Source of the DNA: Solirubrobacterales bacterium
Lineage (GTDB): Bacteria; Actinomycetota; Thermoleophilia; Solirubrobacterales; 70-9
NCBI GenBank assembly: GCA_016712175.1
Contig: JADJRQ010000002.1
Coordinates: forward strand, 124,001-188,000
Direction of reading: 5' to 3'
DNA length: 64,000 nt
The position numbers were made by a program, and so were the translations under genes. Shown here piece by piece: positions 54,752 through 64,000 of this stretch (the first letter of the stretch is position 1; each line of letters opens with the position of its first letter). Under the pieces are notes generated by a model. The model saw only the letters and a list, made by a program, of their open reading frames with translations. It was not told where the DNA came from and did no database searches.

Positions 54752-56027
54752 CTCCCGACTCGTCCAGGATCCAGCGCACCTACCTCACTCTGATGCTCGG
54801 CAACACGCTTGCCGCGTCTTTCATCTGGGGGCATCAACACCATCTTCCTGCTGGATGCGGGACTCTCGAACTTCGAGGCGTTCACCGCCAATGCCTTCTT
54901 CACCGCCGGCATGGTGATTTTCGAAATTCCCACTGGCGTCGTCGCCGACACGATCGGCCGGCGGGTCTCTTACCTCGCCGGCACGGTGACCCTGATGGTC
55001 ACCACCCTCCTCTACGTTTTCCTCTGGCAGATCGAAGGGCCGTTCTGGGCCTGGGCGCTGGTCTCGATCCTGCTCGGACTCGGCTTCACATTCTTCTCCG
55101 GGGCGGTTGAAGCCTGGCTGGTCGATGCCCTCGATGCGACCGGGTTCACCGGCAGCCTCGAAGGGGTCTTCGGCCGCGGCCAGATCGTGACCGGCATCGG
55201 CATGCTCACCGGGTCGGTGCTCGGCGGCTACGTTGCCCAGCTGACCAACCTCGGCGTCCCGTTCGTGATGAGGGCGGCTGTCCTCGTGATCATGTTCGTC
55301 TACGCCGCGTTCGCCATGAAGGACATCGGCTTCGCTCCCAAAACAAGCACTGGCACGATCAAGGAAATGAAGCTCATCACGAGTGCCTCGGTCGAATATG
55401 GCTGGCGCGTTCCCTCGGTCAAGTGGCTGATGCTCTCTTCTCCATTCACCGCCGGGGTCAGCTTCTACGCCTTCTACGCCCTCCAGCCTTACCTGCTTGA
55501 GCTGGCGGGCGACCCCGAGGCATACGGCATCGCCGGAATCACCGCCGCCCTCGTGGCCGGTGCCCAGATCTGCGGTGGCATCGCGGCTCCGCGGATCCGG
55601 GGCCGCTTTCGGCTCCGGACTTCCGCTCTGCTCTTCGCGGTCGCGATCAGCAGCGTCACCCTGCTGCTGATCGGCCTCTTCGGCAACTTCTGGGCCGTGG
55701 TCGTCCTGGTCGCCATGTGGGGCCTGCTCTTCGCTGCCGCTTCGCCGATTCGCCAGTCCTACCTCAACGGGATGATCCCGTCACAGCAGCGTGCCACGAT
55801 CCTTTCGTTCGACTCGATGCTCGGATCAACCGGTGGCGTTGTCTCCCAGCCGGTTCTCGGACGCGCTGCGGATGTATATGGCTACGGCACCTCCTACCTC
55901 TTCGGTGCCGCGATCTCGGCCGGCCCTGCCGTTTATCTACCTCTCCCGCCGACAGAAGAACGAAGCCGATGAAGGCGTGGGCGCACCGGAAGCCGGCGAC
56001 ACGGTCAGGGACCCGCCCGAGGCCTAG
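54748..56027 (+). CDS. MFS transporter with two frameshifts
   Basis: GTG 54748 overlaps the preceding TGA. TYLTLMLGNTLAASFIWG, then after removing one G from the GGGGG at 54827-54831, INTIFLLDAGLSNFEAFTANAFFTAGMVIFEIPTGVVADTIGRR (motif A). The helices continue with EAWLVDAL and DFGAFV-free core to LFGAAISA. A second indel at about 55920-55926 gives LPFIYLSRRQKNEADEG and a TAG at 56025-56027. Reconstructed length about 426 residues with about 12 helices. The EAWLVD motif and the position resemble small-molecule efflux or uptake MFS proteins; substrate unknown. Confidence 0.82.
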
Positions 56028-56045
56028 TCACTGAGCCACTGAGAA

Positions 56046-56954
56046 TCAGGACACGGTCATGAAAGTCCCGGCGATCAACAGGACGACACCGGACACCCGG
56101 ACCAGGGTGACGCCGCGTTTCTCCAAACCGAAAGCGCCGAACCGGTCGAGCGCGACCGACGAGAGCAGCTGGCCAGTTACGATCGCGGCGGTCAAGCCAG
56201 CCGCGCCGATCGTCCCGACCGCCGACAAGGCCGAGAGCACCGTGATCACGCCGATGAATCCGCCGCAAAGGTAGTACCAGCGAACCTCCCCCACCCGCTT
56301 CATGTCTCCACCGAGGCGAGCCGAGACCACGATGACCGTCAGCAGGGCGGTTCCGGTGATGAAATTCATCAGGGCGGAATTGAGCCCGCCGATGTGGTCG
56401 GCGAGCTCGGCATTGAGTGGATGCTGAATGCCGACGAGAGCTCCCGAAATGACCACAGCGGCGACAGAAACAAGTCCGGCTTTGCCCGCTCCTTCGAGGT
56501 CGGTTGCGTACTTCTTCCGGTAGACCACGAGCCCGGTACCGGCGAGCAGAAGTACAGCTCCCAGGATCCGCAGTTCTGTTACGGGGACCGTGTCCACCCC
56601 GACCCATCCGAAGTCGTCGATGATCAGAGAGCAGGTCAGCTGGCCGGCGATCGTCGCGGCCGCCACCGCCCCGGCCCCGATCCTCGAGATGGTCACCGTC
56701 GACGTGGCCACGAAGAGAGCTCCGCTGAAGCCACCGAAGAGACTCGGAAGCGACGCGTCGCCGATCGTCGAGAACTGGCCGAGCTCACCGGAAGCGAGAC
56801 AGAGGACGAACAACGCAACCAGGCCGACCAGGAAACTGATCAACGCCGCCGGCAGCTTGCCCACGGTTCGGCCGAGTCCACTGTTGAGCGGTGCCTGAAC
56901 GGCCAGCTGGATGCCGACTACTACGACCAGAATTACCGTGAGTTCGTGGCTCAA
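56046..56954 (-). CDS. YdcZ-family (DMT superfamily) membrane protein
   Basis: A TTG at 56952-56954, 11 nt after the polA stop, gives a helix straight away (HELTVILVVVVGIQLAVQAPLNSGLG); the longer frame runs into polA. Ten helices in two homologous halves: GIQLAVQAPLN...AALISFLVGLVAL and GIQHPLNAEL...NSALMNFITGTALL, both matching the YdcZ/DUF606 pattern. The halves are joined by a loop with KKYATDLEGAG. Two-copy fused YdcZ proteins are frequent in Actinobacteria. Transport substrate unknown. Confidence 0.82.
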   Translation of the reverse strand: MSHELTVILVVVVGIQLAVQAPLNSGLGRTVGKLPAALISFLVGLVALFVLCLASGELGQFSTIGDASLPSLFGGFSGALFVATSTVTISRIGAGAVAAATIAGQLTCSLIIDDFGWVGVDTVPVTELRILGAVLLLAGTGLVVYRKKYATDLEGAGKAGLVSVAAVVISGALVGIQHPLNAELADHIGGLNSALMNFITGTALLTVIVVSARLGGDMKRVGEVRWYYLCGGFIGVITVLSALSAVGTIGAAGLTAAIVTGQLLSSVALDRFGAFGLEKRGVTLVRVSGVVLLIAGTFMTVS

Positions 56955-56964
56955 GTGCTGCGGG

Positions 56965-59577
56965 TCACTTCGCCGACAGCCAGTCGGGTCCCGCGCCGGC
57001 GTCAACTTCAAGCGGTGGCGTGAGGTCGAAGGCCGCGGTCATTTCGCGGCGAGCCAGGTCGATCACCCGGGCGGATTCGTCCTCCGGTCCCTCGAAAAGC
57101 AGTTCGTCGTGGATCTGGAGCACCAGCCGGGAGCTGAGGCCCTCTTCAGCCAGAGCGACCTGGCTGCGGATCATCGCGACTTTGATGATGTCAGCCGCGG
57201 TGCCCTGGATCACGGTGTTGATCGCGAGGCGTTCGCCCTGCTTTCGGGTGTTCGCCTGGCTCGAATTCAGTTCGGGCACCGGGCGCCGACGGCCGAACAG
57301 GGTCTCGACGTAGCCCTTTTCGGTCGCCGCTTCGACCACCTGGTCGCGGAAGGTGTCGATCGCGGGGAAACGCTCGAGGTACCGCTTGACGAACTCGTCG
57401 CCCTCGGCCCGCGGGATGTTCAGCCGATCGGCCAGGCCGAATCCGGTCAGGCCGTAGACGATGCCGAAGTTGACCATCTTCGCCTTCGAGCGCTGGGCCT
57501 CGTCGACGTCGGCCGGGTCGATGCCAAAGACCTGGGCGGCGGTGGCGGAGTGGACATCTTCGCCTTCGAGGAAGAATTTCTTCAGCACCTGCTCATCGGC
57601 GATGTGGGCCAGGACCCGCAGTTCGACCTGGCTGTAGTCGGCGGAGACGAGCAGGTTGCCCGGCTCGGCCACGAAGCAGGCTCGGAGCGGCCGCCCGACT
57701 TCGCCCGGATCGGAATGCTGCAGGTTCGGCTGGACGCTCGAGATACGGCCGGTCGGCGCCGAGGTCTGGAGGAAGGTCGTGTGAACACGGCCGGTGTCCG
57801 GATCGATCGCTTCGGGGAGCGGTTCGAGATAGGTGTTCTTGAGCTTGGTCAGCTCGCGCCACTGCTCGATGAGCCCGACGATCTCGTGCTCCTCGCGGAT
57901 TTGGGCCAGGACGCGGGCGTCGGTCGAGAAGCCGGTCTTGCCGCGGCGCTTGCGGGTCAGGCCGAGCTCCTCGAACAGGACCTGTCCGACCTGCTGAGGC
58001 GAGCCGATCGTGAACTCACGACCGGCGTGACCGTGAATTTTGGATTCAAGCTCGGCGATGTGTTCGGACATGCCCGAACTCATCTCCGCGACCTTTTCCC
58101 GGTCCAGCTTCACCCCGACGCGTTCCATCGCGGCCAGCACCCGAATCAGCGGCTGCTCAATCTCTTCGAAGAGCGGCACCAGGCCGGCCTCCTCGAGGCG
58201 CGGCTTCTGGCTCTGGGCGAGGTTCCAGACCGTCGCCGTGATCTCCGGCGCGATCGAACCTTTGTCTTCGGTCACGAGGCTCATCTGGCCGTCTTCGTCA
58301 TCGAGTCCGGAGGGGGCGAGGCCCGCGGCGACCGCGAGGTCGTCGAGCGCGTAGCTGCGACGGGTCGGCTCGAGCAGGTAGGCCGCGACCATCGTGTCGT
58401 GATGGATGACCGGCCCCTTCGCGGTCGATTCGAGCGCCGCAATCAGGCCGGTGCGGCCGCCGGCGATCGCCTTCAGGTCGTGTGCAATCAGGGGACGCCC
58501 GCTGATCGCCTCGACAAACTCCATCATGCCGTCGTCGCCGCCAACGACCTTCTCGCCGTCGGTCGCAGCCCATCCCCCGTACATCTCGACCGCGATCGGT
58601 CCGTCAGCCAGATCGGAGACGGTCCCTTCCTCCAGTTCGACCTCCGTCGGCTCGACCGGATCCTCGGAGACCCCGGGAATTGCTTCGTCCTCACCGAGAG
58701 CTTCTTCGAGCCGTGACAGCGCGGCCTTCAGCTCGTAGTCGGTCATGAAGTCCCGCAGGCCCTCGCGATCCGGCACCGTCGCCATCAGCTCGACCAGGTC
58801 GATGCCGGTCTCCACTTCGTAGTTCATGGTCGCCAGCACCTTGGAGATCCGGGCGTCGTCGGCGAACTCGGTCAGGTTCTCCTTGCGCTTCTTGCCGGAA
58901 ACTTTGTCGACGTTCGCGAGGACATCCTCGAGCGAATCGAACTGCTCGAGCAGGGCCGCTGCGGTCTTTTCGCCGATGCCGGGAACGCCAGGGATGTTGT
59001 CCGAAGTATCGCCACGGAGGCCCATCAGATCGGTGACCCGTTCCGGGTACACGCCGTACCGCTCTTTGACGGCTTCGCGGTCATACATCTTGATGTCGGT
59101 CACGCCGCGTGAAGTGCTCATCACGTGGACCGTGTCGCTGACCAGTTGGTAGGCATCACGATCACCCGTAACCACAACCACCGGTATGTCGTTGCGGGTC
59201 GCTTCGGCGGCGAGCGAAGCGATCACGTCATCGGCCTCGTATCCGTCGACCTTGATGTTGGTGAACCCGAAGGCGTCGACCATCTGCTCCATCGCCGGCC
59301 ACTGCTGCCGCAGCAGGTCAGGCTTCGGCGGACGCTGGGCCTTGTACTCCGGGTAAAGCACTTCGCGGCCCGACATCCCGGCATCCCAGGCGACCACGAC
59401 CTGCCGGGGCCGGTAGTCGCTGATCAGCTTGACCATCATCGAAGTCAGGCCGAAGATCGCGTTGGTCGGGCGCCCGTCTGCGGTGGCCATAGAGTCCGGG
59501 AGGGCAAAGAAGGCCCGGTAGGCCATGCTGTTTCCGTCAATCAGGAAGAGCTCAGGTGAAAGTTCGGTGTTGGCCAC
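56965..59577 (-). CDS. polA: DNA polymerase I, degenerate 3'-5' exonuclease
   Basis: 870 residues. The 5' nuclease domain has FLIDGNSMAYRAFFALPDS, the acidic VVVTGDRDAYQL and GLRGDTSDNIPGVPGIGEKTA. The middle region (about 310-450) retains fold fragments (PLIAHDLKAIAG) but not the DxE and Y-x3-D acidic residues of a proofreading exonuclease. The polymerase domain has DYSQVELRVLAHIADE (motif A), RSKAKMVNFGIVYGLTGFGLA (motif B) and QIHDELLFE (motif C). Typical actinobacterial Pol I with no proofreading. Divergent from the malic enzyme gene with 47 nt between starts. Confidence 0.97.
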   Translation of the reverse strand: MANTELSPELFLIDGNSMAYRAFFALPDSMATADGRPTNAIFGLTSMMVKLISDYRPRQVVVAWDAGMSGREVLYPEYKAQRPPKPDLLRQQWPAMEQMVDAFGFTNIKVDGYEADDVIASLAAEATRNDIPVVVVTGDRDAYQLVSDTVHVMSTSRGVTDIKMYDREAVKERYGVYPERVTDLMGLRGDTSDNIPGVPGIGEKTAAALLEQFDSLEDVLANVDKVSGKKRKENLTEFADDARISKVLATMNYEVETGIDLVELMATVPDREGLRDFMTDYELKAALSRLEEALGEDEAIPGVSEDPVEPTEVELEEGTVSDLADGPIAVEMYGGWAATDGEKVVGGDDGMMEFVEAISGRPLIAHDLKAIAGGRTGLIAALESTAKGPVIHHDTMVAAYLLEPTRRSYALDDLAVAAGLAPSGLDDEDGQMSLVTEDKGSIAPEITATVWNLAQSQKPRLEEAGLVPLFEEIEQPLIRVLAAMERVGVKLDREKVAEMSSGMSEHIAELESKIHGHAGREFTIGSPQQVGQVLFEELGLTRKRRGKTGFSTDARVLAQIREEHEIVGLIEQWRELTKLKNTYLEPLPEAIDPDTGRVHTTFLQTSAPTGRISSVQPNLQHSDPGEVGRPLRACFVAEPGNLLVSADYSQVELRVLAHIADEQVLKKFFLEGEDVHSATAAQVFGIDPADVDEAQRSKAKMVNFGIVYGLTGFGLADRLNIPRAEGDEFVKRYLERFPAIDTFRDQVVEAATEKGYVETLFGRRRPVPELNSSQANTRKQGERLAINTVIQGTAADIIKVAMIRSQVALAEEGLSSRLVLQIHDELLFEGPEDESARVIDLARREMTAAFDLTPPLEVDAGAGPDWLSAK

Positions 59578-59624
59578 CCCGGATCATAGATAGGGCCTCC
59601 GCGTCATCTACATATGATGGGTCG

Positions 59625-61085
<1,461 letters not shown>

Positions 61086-61092
61086 CCCCAAC

Positions 61093-63122
61093 CTAGAAGC
61101 GGGCGAAGCCCCAGCCGTAGATGACCTTGTCCTTGCGGTCGGAGATCACCTTGTTGGCACGACCCTCAGGCCCGGTGGTGACCGTGTCGCGCACCCCGTT
61201 CTTGCTGTTCAAAATATTCTTGCCCTGGCGTCCGAGAAGGGACGACTTGCCCTGCTGCGCTTTCAGCCGCTTGCCGAGGATGAGGTGGTCGTCGAAGGCA
61301 GTTCCTTCCATCTTCTCGATGGTCTTGTGGATCTTCAGCTTTTTGGCGCAGCTACCGTGCACCCATTTCGCGTATCCGCGGGCAATGTTCGCTTTGACGC
61401 CGTGGTCGGCGCCGGCAAAGACCGTGCTGTCCTTGCCCTTGCCACCAATCGATTCGCCGCCGATACAGGGGCTGTGAATGTGGATGGCGTCTCCGTCTTT
61501 TCCGCCATATGCCTTGACGTCGTCATTGATGTAGAGCACGTCGAGATTGTCACGGCCTTCGATGACACTGCCGGCGCTATTCCCGATCGACGTCGAGATG
61601 TAGTCCTTGCTGGGGCCGCCGACGAGGTGGTCCTTGCCGGCGCCGCCGTTGATCGTGGTCGTCAAGGTTCTCGGGATCGAGTTCTCGAGCGAGATGTCAT
61701 CGTCGCCGGCGTTGCCGTAGAGCAGCATGCCGTTGAGGGTGTCGGCCAAGGCCGGACAGACGAAGTCGGTCGACGAGTTGCCGTCAGGGGCACAGAGTCC
61801 GGAAGGAACCGCCCCGCCCGCTATCGAGACCCGATACGCACCTCCGCCGTAGCCGACTGAAACTTTGTCGGCGGACCGGCTGCCGATCAGAGTGAGGACT
61901 CCACCTTTGTTGATGTCGAGGAGTGGCAGCTTGAACCCGTGTCGCCAGGCGACCCGTCGTTGCAGTTGCTCGTCTTGGCAAAGCCCTGACATATGTTGTC
62001 GCCAAGTCCACCGTCGGCGATGTCGCCGTCGCGTTCCTGGCCGAACAGAGTGTCATCCCCGAGGCCGCCCTCAATTATGTTCTTCTCACCAGGGACGCCC
62101 GTGATTTCGTCATCGAAAGACGAACCGATGACGTTCTCGATGCCATCCAGCGTAAATTTCGTTTGACCGAGCGACGTGCCTTTGTCGAGCTCCACACGCA
62201 CGCCAGAGAAGTTCACGTTGTCCGTGGGGGTATGCGTTGCGTAGGAGATCGTGTCGCTGCCGGCACCGCCGTCAATGCTCGCCAGACCGCGGGACGACGC
62301 CACGATGAGGTCATCGCCGCCGTAGCCGCGAATCTTCTTGATCCCGGAATTCGTGAGGAACACGTCATCGGCGTCGGTGCCGTATGCCCAGTCATCACCT
62401 GAGCCTCCGTCAATGTAGGCCGGTCCGTTGGTGCCGAACTTGTCACCGCGCATCCTGTCGTTTCCCCGCTCGCCGAAGATGCGTTCCATCTTGCCGCTTG
62501 CCGACCTGCCGCCGTTGAACCAGATGACGTCGGAGGCGCCGCCGCCATATACGTTCGAAACGGAGTTGCCGAGGCTGAACAATGTGTCTACCCCGGTGCC
62601 GCCGAACAGGTTGTTTTCTCCCAGGTAGTCGACAATGCGGTCATTCCCGCCGAGGCCGAGGATGGTGTCGTTGTCGGAGGCGCCGCCGGGATTCGATTTC
62701 GGACCCCCGTAGAGGAAGTCGTGCCCATTGGCACCCTCGATGCGGTCGTTGCCGAGCCCCCCGTAGGCCCTGCTCTTGCTGCTGCTCCTGTGGAGGATGA
62801 TCTTGTCATTGCCCGGTCCGGCGTCGGTCTTCGACCAGCCTTTGCCGGCATAAATGACCTGCCGGCCGTCTCCGGCGCAGATCCGGCTGTACGGCCTGGC
62901 GATGACTTTCACGTTCATGCCGGAGATATAGGTGACGTCTTTGAACTTGAGGTAGACCTTACCGCCATTTTTCTTGATCACGCGGTTGACCTTCTTGCCG
63001 AAACATTTCTTCGGGGCGGCCTGGGCGGTAGCGGGAATCAGGATGACCGAAGTGAGGATCGCAAGCGCAAGGCCGATCCACAGGATGTTGAAGCTCGATT
63101 TGATGATTGATTTCTCGGTCAT
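61093..63122 (-). CDS. Exported RTX (hemolysin-type calcium-binding repeat) protein, frameshifted
   Basis: A signal peptide (ILWIGLALAILTSVILIPATAQA) leads into about fifteen imperfect nonapeptide repeats GGxGxDxLx: LGNDRIEGANGHDFLYGG, LGGNDRIVD, GGTGVDTLF, GERGNDRMRG, GGSGDDWAYG, GGAGSDTISY, GGLGDDTLFG, GGAGKDHLVGG. They bind calcium and fold as a beta-roll. A one-base change at the CCC (61936-61938) joins NCNDGSPGDTG to FKLPLLDINKG, so the whole span is one gene of about 676 residues. No type I secretion genes lie nearby; a Sec route is indicated by the signal peptide. Function unknown. Confidence 0.85.
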
Positions 63123-63257
63123 TGGATCTAGATGCCTTGCCTGGCCTTCACTGATCGAACACGGGCAAACCTCAAAAGTCCCGCATTGCAGTAAAACCTC
63201 CCCCTGCCCGAAAATGCGAGCCCCGACCCGCTTTTCGATCTGACTAGACTACGCGAT

Positions 63258-64000
63258 ATGCCTAAAAAGACTAATTCCGAAGCCACCGGCCGCACAATTT
63301 TGGTCACCGGGGCTTCCGGAATGATCGGGTCGGGTCTGGTCAATGCCCTCCTCGATCGCGGTGACCGTGTCGTCGGCCTCAGCCGAAGCCCTGAGAAGGC
63401 AAAGATGGCGCAACCCACCGCTGAGTGGCATTCGTGGGAGCCGACCATGGAACGTCCGCCGGAGAAGGCTCTGGAAGGAGTCGACGCCGTAATTAACCTC
63501 GCCGGCGAGCCGATCAACCAGCGCTGGAACGACGAAATCAAGGATCGGATCACCAAGAGCAGGATCACGGCGACCAAGAACCTCGCGGACGCAGTCGCTA
63601 CCGTGAAGAACCCCCCGAAGGTCTTCATTTCGGGTTCGGCAATAGGTTTCTACGGGGATCGTGGTGACGATCTCCTGTACGAAGATGACGCCCCGGGAGA
63701 TGACTTTCTCGCCGAAGTCGTTATTCAGTGGGAAGCAGCCGCGAATGCGATCAGCGGCCCCGACCTGAGGGTCGCGACGATCCGTTCCGGCCACGTACTT
63801 GATCCACGGGGCGGTTTGCTCGCCGAGTTGCTCACTCCGTTCAAGCTCGGCGTCGGCGGTCCGATCGCCAGCGGCAAGCAGTACATGTCCTGGATTCACC
63901 GTTGGGACGAGATCGGAATCCTCCTCTGGGCGCTCGATACCGAGGCTGTCAAAGGCCCGATCAACGCCACCTCGCCAAACCCGGTGACCAACAAGGACTT
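63258..64000 (+). CDS. TIGR01777-family NAD-dependent epimerase (SDR), 3' truncated by window
   Basis: The reading frame is open to the window end. ILVTGASGMIGSGLVNALLDRGDRVVGLSR is the nucleotide-binding TGxxGxxG motif. INLAGEPINQRWNDEIKDRITKSRI and FISGSAIGFYGDRGDD (with the usual YG segment), then YMSWIHRWDEI, are features of the YfcH/SDR39U1-like epimerase family. Substrate unknown; some relatives act in cell division. About 247 residues are visible of about 300. Divergent from the RTX gene with a 135-nt gap that should contain both promoters. Confidence 0.92.
   Translation, partial: MPKKTNSEATGRTILVTGASGMIGSGLVNALLDRGDRVVGLSRSPEKAKMAQPTAEWHSWEPTMERPPEKALEGVDAVINLAGEPINQRWNDEIKDRITKSRITATKNLADAVATVKNPPKVFISGSAIGFYGDRGDDLLYEDDAPGDDFLAEVVIQWEAAANAISGPDLRVATIRSGHVLDPRGGLLAELLTPFKLGVGGPIASGKQYMSWIHRWDEIGILLWALDTEAVKGPINATSPNPVTNKD

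Noticed and set aside
56911..58716. 601-residue open frame antisense to polA
   Set aside because: polA has all polymerase motifs, and the antisense protein has no recognisable fold.

Overview
The window is high-GC, densely packed bacterial DNA. The gene set (Rex redox repressor, CoA-acylating methylmalonate-semialdehyde dehydrogenase, K+-independent H+-pyrophosphatase, YbdK-type ligase, an actinobacterial-type GAAC-N4-GTTC LexA box before uvrA, many Ala/Pro/Ser-rich exported proteins and lipoproteins) fits an actinobacterium, most likely of the class Thermoleophilia (Solirubrobacterales-like). The lineage is my inference. I see no phage, insertion sequence, CRISPR array or rRNA; the only tRNA found is tRNA-Gln(CUG).

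Layout. 1-5.6 kb: start of an alkyl-sulfatase-like gene, a zinc-ribbon RNA methyltransferase, a heterodimeric ABC exporter pair and a secreted lipoprotein. 5.6-11 kb: tRNA-Gln, then a minus-strand cluster of two APC permeases with universal-stress-protein domains, two KTN/TrkA-type NAD-binding modules and a small membrane protein, all heavily frameshifted. 11.1-21 kb: a minus-strand cell-surface locus of eight genes. Six of them are joined by overlapping stop/start codons, and the locus is bracketed by two paralogous coiled-coil proteins. It encodes a GT2 glycosyltransferase with an N-terminal c-di-GMP-type MshEN domain, a polytopic membrane protein, two lipoproteins (one PstS-like) and an exported protein. 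This is the best candidate for an undescribed system. 21-30 kb: H+-PPase, DUF1844-type protein, YbdK ligase, rex with a glutaredoxin-like gene, and the t6A tRNA-modification genes tsaD, rimI, tsaB and tsaE with a family 4/5 uracil-DNA glycosylase. 30-33 kb: pantothenate operon (DUF2520 protein, panC, panB) and a hexapeptide acyltransferase. 33-45 kb: an unusual ROK-family protein, a repeat-bearing exported protein, an alcohol dehydrogenase, uvrA, a DivIVA-like protein, a secreted CocE/NonD hydrolase and uvrB. 45-50 kb: DoxX protein and a coupled run rpsA-coaE-lytic transglycosylase-MFS-membrane protein. 50-64 kb: twin palindromes, FAD reductase, mmsA, AttH/CrtC-like protein plus MFS transporter, YdcZ transporter, polA, malic enzyme, an RTX-repeat protein and the start of a TIGR01777 epimerase.

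Gene architecture is compact: most neighbours overlap by ATGA, GTGA or TGATG. Two junctions (rpsA/coaE and possibly rimI/tsaD) appear to use CTGA, implying CTG start codons.

A strong caveat is that at least fifteen genes, including uvrA and tsaD, are interrupted by single-base frameshifts, many of them next to G or C runs. Systematic indel errors in the assembly are the most economical explanation, so I give full reconstructed gene spans where both halves are recognisable.
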